Origin: Adiantum capillus-veneris
Lineage: Eukaryota; Streptophyta; Polypodiopsida; Polypodiales; Pteridaceae
Length of the DNA stretch: 64,000 nucleotides
Reading direction: 5' to 3'
Assembly (NCBI GenBank): GCA_014529385.2
Contig: CM043959.1
Span: forward strand, 88,500,029-88,564,028
The notes under the pieces were generated by a model. It did no database searches. It saw nothing but the letters and a program-made list of their open reading frames with translations, and had not been told where the DNA came from. The stretch's first letter is position 1. Each line of letters begins with the position of its first letter. Positions 1 to 13,340 of the stretch are shown here, in pieces. The position numbers were made by a program, and so were the translations under genes.

Positions 1-439
1 TGGAGGCAATCTTTGTCAATGTAGAAGTGTGCGTGATTTAGAGCAAGATCATCTTGGTCTTATAGGTGGAGCAACAAACCTACAGAGAGAGAGTGCTTAT
101 GAGCTTTGAGCTCTCATATCTGTAAGCTTGGTAACTCAATTTTGAGTTAGGAAATGAGCAAGGGTTTTTCGTAAGGGTTTTCCAGTGTGTGCCATAAGTG
201 CACAAGGTGTGAATCCAAATTGCTAAAGCTGAATCCAATTTTTTGAAGCTGAATCGAATTGCTCAACTGAATCAGATTGCTGGATAATCTGAATTTTGTA
301 CAGTAAGTTTTTTGAGACTGGCTTAGAGGAGTCTATGCAGCTGATTTTGTGCTTCTTTGTTAGCGGCTATCAGTGTTGCAGACCAAGTTTGAGATTTTGA
401 TCAACAGAGGCTTCAATTTTCTATTTATGGGATGAACTC

Positions 440-3400
440 ATGGCAAGCAACAATGATAGCCACAACCTTTTTCACATCAAGAAGCTTGAGGGTGCACACA
501 AATTTTCCCATATGGAAAAAACAAGGCTACAATGTCTTGGTACAGAAGAAACAAGTGAAGTAGCAAAGGGGGGAATAAAAAAATAGAGGCAACAACCAGT
601 CTCCTGGGAAAGATGTTGTGTGCCATCATTGTGGCAAGAAAGGACACTTTAAGCATGATTATTTTAAGTAGAAGAAAGAAAAGGCAAGGGTAAAAAGTTT
701 GATGATAGTAGGGATGAGAAAAACAATGGTCAACCTAAAAAGAAGAGAACAGTTAAGATAGAGGAAATCAATGTAGTCAATCATGTGGACAGTGGCAATG
801 ATATTCTCTCTACTTCTTCTTTTAGTGCACAATATTTGGTTGTTGATTTTGATGATGACATGCATACCTGGATTTTGGATTCAGGTGCTTCATTCCATGT
901 GACACCACATCGGGAATGGTTCTCTAGATACAATGCTAGCAGACAGGATGTTGTTCATTTGGGGGACAACCATGCATGCAATATTGTGGGAATTGGCAGT
1001 ATGCAGCTAAAATTTTAGCATCGATGAAATTTTACATTGCATCATGTGAGGAATGTACACGAGCTCAAGAAGAGCCTAATAAGCACAGGGTAGCTAGATG
1101 CTAATGGATATCACACTACTTTGGGGATTGTAGGTGGAAAATCAGCAAGAGATCTATGATCATTTCTAGAGGTCCTAAAAGTGACACTCTGTATCCACTT
1201 CATGTATCTAGTGTGCAGGACCATGCAGTCACCATAGCCAAGCAACCAAGTGTTTCCTTGTGACATGGTAGGTTGGGACATATGAGTCAAACTGAAATAA
1301 AGGTGCTTTCTTGTTTGGGGTATTTACCGTTTTGAGTTACGCTGATTTTGACCATTGTGATCATTGTATCTATGGAAAGCATGCTCAAAATCATCCTAGG
1401 AAATCTCTTTCATTGAAGGCTTCTCCCTTGGAATTGGTACATTTTGATGTATGTCAGATACTAGGGCTATCTCTAGGGGACAACAGTATTTTGGGAGTAT
1501 TTGTTAACTTTCTGGTTGATTCTACCCGCAAGGTGTGGGTATATCCGATCGTGCATAAGGATAAGGCCATGGATAAGTTCAAACAATTTGTGGCACTTGC
1601 TGAAAATCAGGTCAATAGTAAGGTAAAGTATCTACACTCTAACAATGGGGGTGAGTATGAGTCAAAGTCTCTCTGGGACTTTTGTGATAATAAAGGGATA
1701 AAGAGGGAGCTGATTTCACCTCATAATCCACCCCAGAATGGTGTTGTAGAGAAGGTGAATTGGACTATTCAAGAAAAGATCCAATGTATGATGTCTCATG
1801 TTGCATTACCCCATGGTTTTTGGATAGAGGTTGTTATGATAGCCGTACATTTGATTAATCAATCACGACACAGATCTTTGGGTGGGGGAGTTCCCTAGGA
1901 AGCGTGGTTGAGCAAGCCACCTTTGTATGCTCATTTGAGAGTGTTTGGTTGTGAAGCTTTTGTACACATCCTAAAGGAAGATCGCAACAAGTTTGAGCCA
2001 AAGTCTTGTAATTGTGTATTCTGTGATGATGGTGAAATGGGGTATAGATTATGGGATTCCAAAAAGAGGAGAATTGCTTGCAATCATGATGTAATCTTCT
2101 GGGAGGATGGCATGCACACACAACCTCAAAGGACTGAAGAAGTCAAGAGAGTTGTTTTTTGGGAAGATGTACCTTTTGGACAGCAATGTATGCCCAATGG
2201 TTAGTAGAAAATTGCTGCTGATGTTCCCAAAAGTGTAGGGAATGGTGTTGAAAATGGTCAGCCAAAAATTTCCCATCATAATCCATAGTTGGAGCAGCAA
2301 AAATTAGGACAATTACAATTGGCAGTCTCACATGCATGACATCATGCAAGACAGTCAGTCAAGATATCAAGCTGCATATTTGTAGGCTGGACAACAAGCT
2401 AAAATTATGGAGCCTTTGGTTTGAAGGTCAACCCGACCATCAAGGCAGCCGGATAGATTTTATCCTCCTTGTACTGATTATGTCATGTTGATAGATTGTG
2501 GTGTCTTGCTTCAAGGAAGCATCAGCTAGTCGGGATAGCGAGAAATGGTATAAGGCCATACTATCAAAAATGGAATCTTTGGAGAAGAATGATACTTGGG
2601 ATTTGGTGCATTTTCTAAAATCACAGAAATTTTCTATGAAAATGGGTTTACAAAAAGAAAGTCACTTTTGAAGGGCCTCGATAAAGTACAAGGCATTGTT
2701 GGTTGTCAAAGGGTACAAGTAGGAACATGGAATTGATTTTGATGAGACTTTTTCTCTCGTACTCAAGATAACTACTTTGCCGATTGTTTTGGGCTTGGTT
2801 GCATCAAGGGATTGGGAACTCACACAGATGGATGTAAAAACCTCATTTTTACATGGTGATTTGCATGAGGAAAACTATACGTAGTAGCCTGAAGGTTTTA
2901 TTGCAAAAGGGAAGAAAAAAGATGGCATGTAAACTCAAAAAGAGTTTGTATGGGCTGAAACAGGCACCTCAAGAATGGTATCAAAAATTTGATACATTCA
3001 TGCAATCACAAGGGTTCATCCGGAGTCAGATTGCTCACTGCTTGTACACCAAGAGGGTAGCAGACGGTAGTCTGATTATCTTGGTTTGCATGTCAATGAT
3101 ATGTTGATTGTAAGTCGGAATGTTAACACATTGGACATGCTGAGGCAAAGCCTACATAACAACTTTGATATGAAGGATCTCGGTGATGAGAATCATATTC
3201 TTGGAATGTGTATATTTAGGGACATGTCAAAATGTCTCCTTTATCTGTCGCAGCAAGAACATGTATCCAAGATTTTGCAACGTTTCCATATGGAGGGGGG
3301 GAAAGAAATTGGTGTACCTTTGCCTCCATATGTGAAAATTAGTGCAACAAACAACCCTACATGTAATGATGAAAAGGTTGAAATGGCCAAGATTCTGTAT

Positions 3401-4010
3401 GATGTATGCTATGGTGGCTGCACGTCTTGATATTGCATTTGCGGTGTGATAGTTAGCAGGCACATGGAAAATTATGGCAGAAAGCATGGCGAAGTAGTGA
3501 AGGGTATTATGAGTTACCTCAAGGGCAAAAAGGATTTGTGCATCTACTTTGGCAAGCAGAAGGCATTTATGGTGGGATTTATGGATGCATACTATGCTGG
3601 TCATGCAAACTACACGAATTCTACTTCAAGATATGATTTCACGTTCACAGGGGTAGCAGTCTCTTGGATATCCAATCTACAAAAGTGTCTTGCATTGTCT
3701 ACAATAGAGGTAGAGTATGTTGCTGCCATGGAGGCATGCAAGGAGGATTTATGACTTTCACACTTGGTGGGAGAGCTTGGAATTTCAAAAGATTCCACTT
3801 CTTCATTGTGACAGCCATAGTGCTATCATGCTAGCTCAAAATCCTATCTTTCATGCAAAGATGAAGCACATACTAGTGCACTATCACTTTATCCAGGAAG
3901 TACTTGACAACAAGAGCATTGATCTTGTCAAGGTACATATGAATGATAATCGTATAGACCTTCTCACAAAGGGTCTTTACCTGAGAAGTTTGCTCATTAC
4001 CGACAAATGA
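440..4010 (+). mobile_element. Ty1/copia retrotransposon internal region, decayed (gag-pol)
   Basis: This is a copia-type gag-pol in the usual order. A gag-like start lies at 440. A zinc knuckle at 621-662 reads C-x2-C-x4-H but has Tyr where the last Cys should be. The protease DSGA motif is at about 880. The GAG-pre-integrase HGRLGH motif is at 1264-1281 and follows a TGA where Trp is expected (1261). The integrase at 1311-1898 has SNNGGEY where the family has SDNGGEY, so the second catalytic Asp is Asn. The RT motif QMDVKTSFLHGDL is near 2827 and KSLYGLKQAP near 2938. The YVDD box is degenerate (HVND, about 3088). RNase H runs to about 4009. Only about 180 bp separate the gag start from the knuckle, so most of gag is deleted. 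There are many stops and frameshifts, so it cannot be autonomous. Confidence 0.9.
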
Positions 4011-4098
4011 TGGGGCTTAGATAGATATAGGTTTTTTTAGCTTTGTACATACCTGATTCCTTTCTCCACTTTAGGCACGTTGCCTTTAGGTGGGAGGT

Positions 4099-4470
4099 TG
4101 TTGGGATAAAGAACCACATGCATGCTCGCACACTTATTGTGTGGTTGTATAATCACACCCTTATCGTATGGTTGTATAATCCTACACTATATCTTTAAAA
4201 AAAACCAAAAGAGGTACAACTCTTTTGTACCCACAAACACTACGTCGAAGCTGTCCTCTCCATCTCTAGTGTGTGCATCTCCATCACTTCCTTACTTCAT
4301 CTAATTCTGTAGTACAATCAAACTGTTGTGTCTGAATTCTGCAAACTGCTGAATCTAAATCTATAGATTGAACATACTACTAAGTCTGAATTTGCAGTTC
4401 AAGCTTTCCTTACAAAATAGTCTTTTAGATCTCATTAGATGCTCCTACAATGTTTTAACTTCCTTTCTTA
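4099..4470 (+). repeat. Probable 3' LTR of the copia element (end uncertain)
   Basis: A purine-rich stretch (about 4088-4097) directly follows the end of RNase H and is followed by TGTTGGGATAAAG, the expected arrangement of polypurine tract and LTR start. The 3' boundary is not defined because the matching 5' LTR is not recognisable at the start of the window. It is placed before the (GA)n tract at about 4480. Confidence 0.45.
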
Positions 4471-4477
4471 TCAAGGC

Positions 4478-4724
4478 TTGAGAGAGAGAGAGAGAGAGAG
4501 AAGAGAGAGAAAGAGAGAGAGAGAGAGAACCAAAAATAAAACATGAGTAACTTTATTCTCACCCAAGTAATCGGATATATATTTTGGGATTGTTCCTATG
4601 TAATTAAAAATTTGCTTTTTCTTCTTCTCTTTGTCCTTCTCCCCATAGGTATTCAATTGTTGAAGACTTGTCGTGTAGAACTTTAATGTCTCTTTAGAAT
4701 GTTTCTACACCCTTAAACATTTTG

Positions 4725-4765
<41 letters not shown>

Positions 4766-4798
4766 CTTGCCCCGTCATTCGTTGAGCACTAAAATTTT

Positions 4799-4836
<38 letters not shown>

Positions 4837-5183
4837 GTGGTTAATTTTTTTATAGACACCCATGCTTGTTAAAATTCATAGAATTTATAGATTTTTAAGT
4901 GTGGCCCACATTTTAACTCTTAAAAATAGAAATGCCAAATTATCGCAGAACTAATAAAAGGACCATCAATTGGAAATCTCTCTTCTCCTTTGGGGCTCCA
5001 ATGTTAGTGTTGGTTTTTGTTCTGCATTAAATTGATTTCAAGGCATTTTTGTCATTTTCTACGTGTGAAAAATGTTAGCTACCCTTTCAATAAACACTAT
5101 GATGCACAAAAAATTAAAATATCTTGAAAATTTTAAGTGCAAGGGTGCCCCTAGTGAAACGGAATTCCTATGAGCTTGATGGT

Positions 5184-5221
<38 letters not shown>

Positions 5222-5403
5222 GTCACTAACATGGATAGCAACCCCTTTATTTGCATGCATGTCCTCAAACCAAGACAATGCCCAAGTAGACACATGGATA
5301 GGCGAGCTTTCTTCTTTTTCTCAATCTCTTTAAAGAAATATAAATTTATACAAATTTTTGAAAAACATCATTATTGGTCTTTAAGAAAGCCCCTTGAAAA
5401 AAT

Positions 5404-5458
<55 letters not shown>

Positions 5459-5794
5459 AGTTGATTTTTGAAAGGCACTCGTGCTTGTTAAAATTCATAG
5501 ATTTTTAAGTGTGGCCCACATTTCAACTCTTAGAAATAAAGATGCCAAAATATGCCCAAACTGGTAAAAGACCCATCAACTAGGAAATATCTCTCCCCAT
5601 TTCAAGGTGTCAATGTTAGCGTTGGGTTTTGTTGGGCATTTTATCCATTTCAAAGCATTTTTCTCGTTTTTTACGGGTGAAAAATATAAGCTACCTTTTA
5701 ATAATACACTATAATGCCAAGAAAATCGTAATATCTTGGAAAATTGAAGGACAAGGGAGTCCCTAGTGAGATGGAGTCCCTATGAGCTTGATGG

Positions 5795-5838
<44 letters not shown>

Positions 5839-6035
5839 CGTGGTCACTAACGTAGACAACATCCCCTTACTTTGCATGCATGTCCTCAAAGCAAGACAAC
5901 CCCCAAGTCGACACATGGACAAGTGAGCTTTCTCTTTTTTCTCAATCTATTTAGAAAAATAAAAACTTGCATAAATCTCTAAAAATACTAATATTGATCT
6001 TGAAAAAGGTCCTTGAAAAAAAACCAAATATATCT
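4478..6035. repeat. (GA)/(CT)n microsatellites inside a 610-bp imperfect tandem duplication
   Basis: Two diverged copies of a unit of about 610 bp lie side by side. The phrase GTGGCCCACA occurs at 4901 and 5511, and a block with GAGCTTGATGGTAA plus a CT tract occurs near 5172 and 5782. CT or GA runs sit at about 4480-4528, 4731-4763, 4802-4832, 5188-5219, 5407-5448 and 5798-5835. I see no coding potential beyond low-complexity reading frames. Confidence 0.85.
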
Positions 6036-6081
6036 TTAAAAATCAAAATTTTATTAAATAATAAAGTCTCCACTAAAATTA

Positions 6082-6183
6082 CATTTTCATTGTTATGTGC
6101 ATTGAAACTGACACCTTTATTACATTTTCATTGTTATGTGCATTGAAACTGACACTAAAATTATATTTTCATTGTTATGTGCA
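6082..6183. repeat. Short tandem repeat, about 39-bp unit, three copies
   Basis: The phrase TTTTCATTGTTATGTGCA recurs three times, with CATTGAAACTGACAC after the first two copies. The third copy is truncated. Confidence 0.8.
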
Positions 6184-6189
6184 GAGCTT

Positions 6190-7120
6190 GTGAGACGGGT
6201 ACGGACTCATGGAGTTGGCAGAAGTTAGCATTGGAGGAGGCTGCAGAGGAGTAACAGGTGACGAGGCCCTGGACGGTGTATTTGTAAGGTCTCCGACCCC
6301 GAGCTAAAAGAGCACCATTGTACCATGAATATATCATAATGGAAAAAGTTACTATTTTAAGCAGTTTTCCAAAATTTGTCGGTGCCATGATGTTTAGAAT
6401 GTCATAAAGCTTCCAAAAATGAATTAAAATAATTTTTGTAAGAATTTTTCAAAAATAGTAAGTTTTTGGTCGCCTGACCCGTTTAGTTTTAATCGTCTCG
6501 AAAAACTGCACCCGTACCCCGAATTTGAAAAAATGCATTTTCGGACACCGGGGGCTGCTAAATATGGCAGGTACTCAAGATTATGCACCTTAGTTCTAGC
6601 TTAGCATAGCAAGTTTCGGCATCAAAATCTGATTAGAATTGCCCGTCTAGGATTAAAAACAATTTTTCCTAAGGTTGTGCGAGGAGGCACCGAGGCTCGG
6701 GAGCTGTGTGGGAATCGACTCCAGGTCACTGTTGAGTTGATATGGTAGGTAGAGGGCGCTGCTCACACATAGATAGGGCTCGTGGGCTACTTTCCCAGCT
6801 TGAGAGATAGTGAGAGAGTGAGCTAGAATAGCAAATGGGACACTTTGCAGCCCATGCACCAACTTCCCAGCAGGATACCCAATTCTACCGGTGCTAAAAC
6901 AAAATCGTGAATTAATTCTGAGATATTCGTTAGACACAATTACTTAAGTGTTTCAGCTGAATTTTTTCATAGTGAATACTTAATTTTTCCTTTTTTTTTT
7001 TTAATCTTTATTCGACCCCATGCAAGTAACCCTGCCCATGAAGGCTTGAGTGAACTCCAGACCAGCATAGCAGGTGATTTTGAAATTTTGAGCTTGTGAT
7101 CCTATATAAGAGCATGCTCA
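6190..7120. other. Non-coding, no gene recognised
   Basis: A stretch of about 900 bp with scattered short open frames on the - strand but no recognisable domain, splice-supported gene or repeat structure. It may be untranslated retroelement sequence. Confidence 0.4.
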
Positions 7121-7125
7121 CACAC

Positions 7126-7159
7126 ACATAAATACATATATGCTCACACACACACACAC

Positions 7160-7228
<69 letters not shown>
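7126..7228. repeat. (CA)n microsatellite
   Basis: An AC/CA dinucleotide run, briefly interrupted near 7160. The long Cys/Val reading frames across it on the - strand are artefacts of the repeat. Confidence 0.95.
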
Positions 7229-7230
<2 letters not shown>

Positions 7231-7772
7231 TGAGGAGATGCTGCCGGCAGACATAGTCTTTGGAAGAGGAGCTAGGAGGGAAGTTGCTGCCCGTTTCTCG
7301 TCTCAAGGAGGCCCTTGCATCAAAATTTCGAGAGGAATTCAGCCGTAACCTCGATAATTTTCGATTTAATTCATGCTTGTTGAAATTTCCTCTCTAATAT
7401 CCTCTTAATTTCGCCAAGTACCGGCCATCTCACAGAGCAATGACGAGGAAATGTGGAGGTAGGTCAAGTTTTAATTCAAGTTTGATAAAGCAACATTGCA
7501 TTCGATAAGGTAGGATAAAAAACACATTTCCCAACATGTTGGAAATCAACGGAAACCATGGCACTTAAATTAATTGTATTTTATATTCAAGTAGGAAAGA
7601 ATGCTTTCGGAATATACTGTCTGAAGTAGGAAAGATTGGTTGCTAGGGAAAATTTAGCTCAGCTAGTTCATTTTCAATTCCAATGTTGATCTAGTCTGAA
7701 CCCCCTCTTGATAAACAGGGGGCAGCTCGCGAAGTTATTCGCAGGAGCTAGAGTTCCTGGTTAAGGGCTGTT

Positions 7773-7856
7773 GAATCCACGACTGTTGGTTAAGCGGTGG
7801 ATATCCACGACTGCTGGTTAAGCGGTGGAAGTCCACGACTGCTAGTTAAGCGGTGG
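7773..7856. repeat. 28-bp tandem repeat, three copies
   Basis: Three consecutive 28-bp units share TCCACGACTG followed by GTTAAGCGGTGG, with a few substitutions between copies. A weaker relative (GGTTAAGGGCTG) precedes them at about 7759. Confidence 0.9.
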
Positions 7857-7859
7857 ACA

Positions 7860-9740
7860 ACTTGGTTGTATGGGCAACTAGGCGATAACGGGAGGAGTAA
7901 ACTCTCGCTGGAGGAGGGATGTTGTACCTCCAGAGCATTGGAATTTTAATGAATAAGTTTGAGTAGAATTTTTACTAGAATTACTGTCTTGGTGCCGCTT
8001 TGCAATACTGGTTGAAGGGATGTATTAAGGAGCTTGTGAATCGAAAACTAATCAATGAACTTATGTGTTGAACAACCATGTGTGGTAGTAATTAAATAAC
8101 AAAAAGGAAGCGTGAGTATGGGGTGGAAAGTGGGGGCTTGGCTCGGGTTGCCAATGCCTATGAGAAGGGTGATCTCGATTAGTCGGGAACTCTCCGTTCC
8201 CATAGTGTTATAAATCGATGCTAGTATTACTCATTTCCCCAAGAGCGGCGAAGCCTCAAGTGTATGTGCCTCTGAAACATGGAGAAAAAGGCACTCGGGA
8301 CTTCTCTCCTCTTGGAAGGTGGGTCTTAGGATTGCTAGATAAGTTAATCACGCTTCCCTTGCGGGGTGGAACTAGATCTCGATGCTAGTAGGCTCGAACT
8401 TGACTCACTTTGTGATGAGAGATCGTCCGCTAGATGAACCATAAACCACTTTGTTTGCTTCCGCTGTAGATCTAGTGGCCACCAGGTTTACCATCAGATC
8501 CGTCGTTTGAGACGACGGGGTGGGGACCTCACAGTGTTGGAGACTAGAGGCCGTGGATCGAGTGGCGAGATCATGACAGGTAGAATTGCTACTGGGTTTC
8601 TGATTAGCCATGGAGACGTCGTAGGGCTGCACAGTACTGGCCTTCGATTCCCTTTGAGACCAATTGCACTGCGACACACCCCTAGATTGAGTGACAGATA
8701 TGGGAACAACAAAACATGCACCTCAAACACGAGAGAGTGCGAGAGAGAGAATCTCTCCAAATTTCTTCCCATTGGCGCGCTTGTCGCCAAACTCATTAAA
8801 GATTAAAGATTTTCCTCTCGCTAACTTAAGACACCGATCATAAAAAACCTTTGAATTTTTTACAAACCGGACACCTGGTCATGGAGGTTGCACAAGAAAA
8901 GAGGAGCCAGACTCTAATTTCAAGCACATTCAATAATATAATCTTGAAAAAAATCTTATCTCAATATCTTTCGAGAGAAAACATGACATTGTCACCCACT
9001 CAATGTCACTCTTAACTTTTTCATGAGTGCTCACTATAGCACTCACCAATCAAACATTTTCATTTTTTGTTTTATTTTTTAAAATACATATGAGATTTTT
9101 CACTAAAAAAAGGGACACATCACTATGACCTTAGCCCTTTGGGCAGACCAAAAATAAATTTCACCAACTATATAGTGCAAGGACACGCTAAAGAGATAAA
9201 AACTTTTAAAAAAATCCAAGCAAAAGAAAAACACAAATGTATGAATGTGCACACACACCACCATTTCTTCTTTATATCGAGAAAAGTCTTTTGACTTTAG
9301 AGATTCACGAGTCTTCATTTCCTAAACTCACCTTTCACTTGTGTACTTAAGATGTATTGAAATAATTTTTATTTTTTTGAGACTGGGAAGACCTAATTGA
9401 ATAATAGCAAATCCATAATATCTTCACATTGTGAAATGAAAGAATGAAAGAGATGACATTTCCATTATGAATGCTAGAAATAGTTTTAAAGTATGTCCCA
9501 TGATGCGGTTAGAGAAACCGAAAAGATATTTAACTCTCATCACATCAATGATTGGTTTTCTCAATTCACATCCAAAGCTCATCATCATTTTGAAAGTAGC
9601 CATAACAATTATCCCTTCCACATAGTCCTTCCTTTGGTAGCATGCCAAAAATGATGTGCGTAAATATTCAATCAACTCGAAGAATGATATGTCAAAATAC
9701 AAAATATGCAATTGTGAGATAAAACTTTAAATTTTTTTAA
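7860..9740. other. Non-coding, no gene recognised
   Basis: I found no supportable gene. The GC-richer 8,100-8,800 part has overlapping short frames on both strands with no domain and no consistent codon pattern. The rest is AT-rich. Confidence 0.4.
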
Positions 9741-9743
9741 AAA

Positions 9744-9784
<41 letters not shown>

Positions 9785-10075
9785 AAAACAACAAAACATG
9801 CACAAGCATGAACAAGAAGGCCTCGTAAGAAATGAGAGAGTATTTAAAATTAGTGAAAGTAAGGAACTCTAGACTCCATAAAAATTAAATCGATCAATTT
9901 TTTGAAAAAACTGTGCCTAATATTGAATGACAAGAAACCCATAATATCACACAATGTGAAATAAAAAAAATTGAAAGAAATGACGTTTCCACCATGGATG
10001 CTTTAAAATGGTCTCAAAATATATCCCATGATGCTTCTTTAACTCGCATCACATCAAAGCTCATCATCGTTTTGG
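9405..10075. repeat. Diverged direct duplication around a (CT)n tract
   Basis: The segment 9405-9595 (CCATAATAT, CACATTGTGAAAT, CATGATGC, CATCACATCAA, AAGCTCATCATC) is repeated in the same order at 9925-10075. A CT tract lies between them at 9747-9783. No gene is recognised. Confidence 0.7.
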
Positions 10076-10079
10076 ACTC

Positions 10080-13000
10080 ACCCAAAACTAGCCTTGGAAG
10101 TTGGAAAAGAAGAGAGCTAGACATACATTTAGCATTTTAATATTTCCTGTATTGATTGAAGTTTTACATCATTACATGACCTGTCTTTCTTATCATTTTA
10201 TGGTTTTAGAATGCCAATGTGAACCTTTGCCTTGTTGTTATGAGCAAAATTGAAGCTAACTGTACCTTTTTTGCACTATCTTTTACCCCGCCTTTGCTAG
10301 GTGGAAAATTGGGTGTTGCAAGCTCATGAGTGAAGAGTTGGACTATTATGATCAAGATGCCTATAGGTGAGCAGCTACTGTGTGCTAAACCTAAATATAT
10401 GAGCAAGCATTAGTCATATCAAGAGGTTGGAATGGAGAGTGAATGAGGAATTTAAAGAGGTAGCTACAAGAAGAAAGGTACAAGTTGATGTAGTGTAGAA
10501 GAGATAGGAGTAGACTAGCCAAGTGAAAATTATGACTATGACAAGTTCATAATCAAGTGACAAGTCTTCTCAAGTCTCAAGGCCCTTATATATATATAGG
10601 TTTATACTATTCATCCTTTACATGGCCCCTTTGATTGGTGCGCTTATTATTGTTAGAATATATTAAGAATGATGTTAGATAAGCTCTTTTGTTGAGTTCA
10701 CATGCTATGTTTACATATTTATGAGTGAATTGGAACCGCACCCGACCGCCCCACACCCCACCCATGCGTGCCTAGGCCCCACATAAAACATCAACCAAGG
10801 TTTTTTTTCTCCTTTTTGTCAAAGTGCCAATATGATTTGAAGCTTGTGCAATGAAGCATGACTTTGCACAAGCAATGACGTCATTGCATTAGAAGCGTTG
10901 TAAAGGAACCTATGTGCAATTTGTATTTTGGACCATAGGAATTGCATTGAATCATTGATTTTTAAGTTTAAATTGAGATAAAAATGTCCACTAAACATTA
11001 ATCTATGTACTTAACTATTTGCACAAGTAATCAAGTTTCTATACGGTTTCAAGTGGTGGTTTAGGACTTTGGAGATTCAGCTTTAAGAATGTTTTGTATA
11101 TCTAGCCTGGAGGTGGGCCATAATGTTTTACTAAGTGGAATCTTGCCAGATTCCTTGGGCTCTAAAAGGGAAAAGGTAAGCTAGTTAAGGAGAAGAAAAG
11201 GGAGACATGGCACGTGGAGGGGGGAGAGACAAGGGATTAGCAATGGATGGGGTCTTTTATTTCCAAGTGCAGTGCGACACGTGCAAGAGAAAGCTGTAGA
11301 GCAGGAAGGGGGGGTAGTCGAGGTAGTTGCAGACTGTCTGAGAGCTGAGGCTAGGGGATGTAAGAATAAAAATTATCTCTCTCCTTCCTCTTGACACATG
11401 TTATGGTGCCATCAAGATATTTCCTCTCTGTTGCATGTCTTTAGGTCTTTTGCTACAGTACGTATGTAGGTGACGGTGGTGGTGGGAGGACCTTGTACGA
11501 GGTGGGAAATACTGCAGTTCGGAGCAAGGCAGGGGGGTTCACACCCAGTGTAGTATGTGTTATATTATTAAGTTATTGGGTATCCATTGTCTCTAATGCT
11601 GCGAGGCATCAATTTGCATTGAAAATCCCGCTTCTCTGTAGAAATATCTACCATCGCTCAGATTTCTTCACCATCTATCCCTCTTTAACATGCATCTTTT
11701 GCACCTTCTCCAGTTGTACTTGGTTGAAGATAATGTGAGGAATGCTTTTGAACCTGTACTACAAGGCAGAGGTTTGTGTGTGTGCGTGTGTGTGTAGTTG
11801 CCATGGTGCACTGTGTGTTAGGTAGGGCATAGAATTGCCAATGCATGTACTTGAAAGAATTCTCTTGCATCGTGAGCAATTATGTATGGGGAAACACATT
11901 TCTAGCAAGCTACAAATGAAGGTCCTTGAGAGATTACTCTCGCATGATGAGTGGCCATGCATGGAGCTGAGGCTACATGCCATGGATGTACCAAGGGATA
12001 ATGGGTAGGGCAGAACAACCATTGAGGGCATTGGAGCAGGGCAAAAGATGTGGGGGGCATCTATAGGCACCACGTTCAGGGAGAGGGCATCGGAGGTGCA
12101 GGTTAGTGTCAGGGGAGATGTGCAACTAGAGCTCTGCATGTCAAGCTCTAGGGGAGGATGTACAGTGACGAAAACGAGGAGACCTACTTGCATTATGGTT
12201 TTACTTTGCTATGCGTAGATTCAACCATGGAATCTATGGAGATTCCCTCTAATAAAGAGAGAATGGATCGAGTAGTAAGTACTTTAGTGCTTGACGTGTA
12301 CTTTTTAATTTGTTTAATGGTTCTAGCACAAGAAAAGGATAAACAAATTCTCAAAATCCAAATTTTTTGTACAAATGACCTTAAAGGCACCCCTCCTTGC
12401 TTAGGAGGGGTGCATATTTGTAGTTTATGGGCCTTCCTTAGAGAACCCATCAGTGGCTTTGAATTGTTTTCAATTGTTCATAAGGTGGTGGTGGTTTTTG
12501 GGTAATAATGAAGATATTTGAAAATTGAGCAAAACTCCCCTGCAAACAACCTTTTCTCCTATGTTTGCAAAGCATGTTTGTTTTCCTTACCATATACTTG
12601 TTCTTTCTATAATCGAGACATAAAATTTTGGAGTATTCTCCCATTTTAATAGTAATTCTTTCAATTTTTTGAGAGAATATTCCATTTTCCTCTTATTGTT
12701 TGTCAATGTTTTTAAAATATTTTCCTGAAAACTTAAAAAACCAACATATCTAGAGGTGAACTACAATCTTCCAATTTTGCACGTTTCTTACATTCTAGTT
12801 TAAAATTAGAGAAAAATCCCACTATTTTTTGGTGGATACATTTAACTTAGCCTTTTCAAGAGCATTGCTCTTGACCAACATTATTGAATCTTTTTTCTTT
12901 TCAAACTCACAATAGTGAGAGTGTATATTTATATTACTAAAACAAAAAAGTTACAATTGATAGCCATGCTCCAACTGTGCCATGGCATCTACCAACAACC

Positions 13001-13340
13001 CACCCAATCGTAGAAACTAATAGACCACCCCCATACATAAACTAACAGAGAATTTTTGAATCTTCAAGTGGCACAATTATAAGCTAAGACATTTTTCTCC
13101 AACACTTGTTTTGCCTATTGTATTGCAAGGAGGAGGCTTGATTGCACTCTACTTAAACAATTGCATGTAGCACTTGAGATATTGGGTAGGTAAAAGCCTT
13201 GTACAACACGGTTCCTCTTTAAAATTAATGTTCCTTCTACTTGATAATATACGAGTGGTCATTAAGTATATAATTAGGGATACTTGACAAATATTCTTGT
13301 CCTTATGCCCTAAAGTAATGCTAGTATGTCCAGATTAGTT
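10080..13340. other. Non-coding, no gene recognised
   Basis: AT-rich DNA with a short TG-rich patch near 11,775. Several open frames of 60-145 codons occur on both strands, but none shows a domain, a credible start or splice support. A possible LINE 3' end on the - strand begins at about 12,886: a T-run, then ACTCACAATAGTGAGA at 12,905-12,920. It matches the LINE tails found elsewhere in this window. Confidence 0.4.

Noticed and set aside
7008-7306. Long Cys/Val-rich open frames on the - strand
   Set aside because: They are translations of the (CA)n microsatellite, with no domain or start context.
8405-8806. Overlapping frames of about 90-100 codons on both strands
   Set aside because: The GC-richer local composition explains the open frames, and no motif supports either strand.
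11493-12505. Several frames of 80-145 codons on both strands as a possible gene
   Set aside because: They overlap each other on opposite strands, lack recognisable domains and show no coherent splice model.
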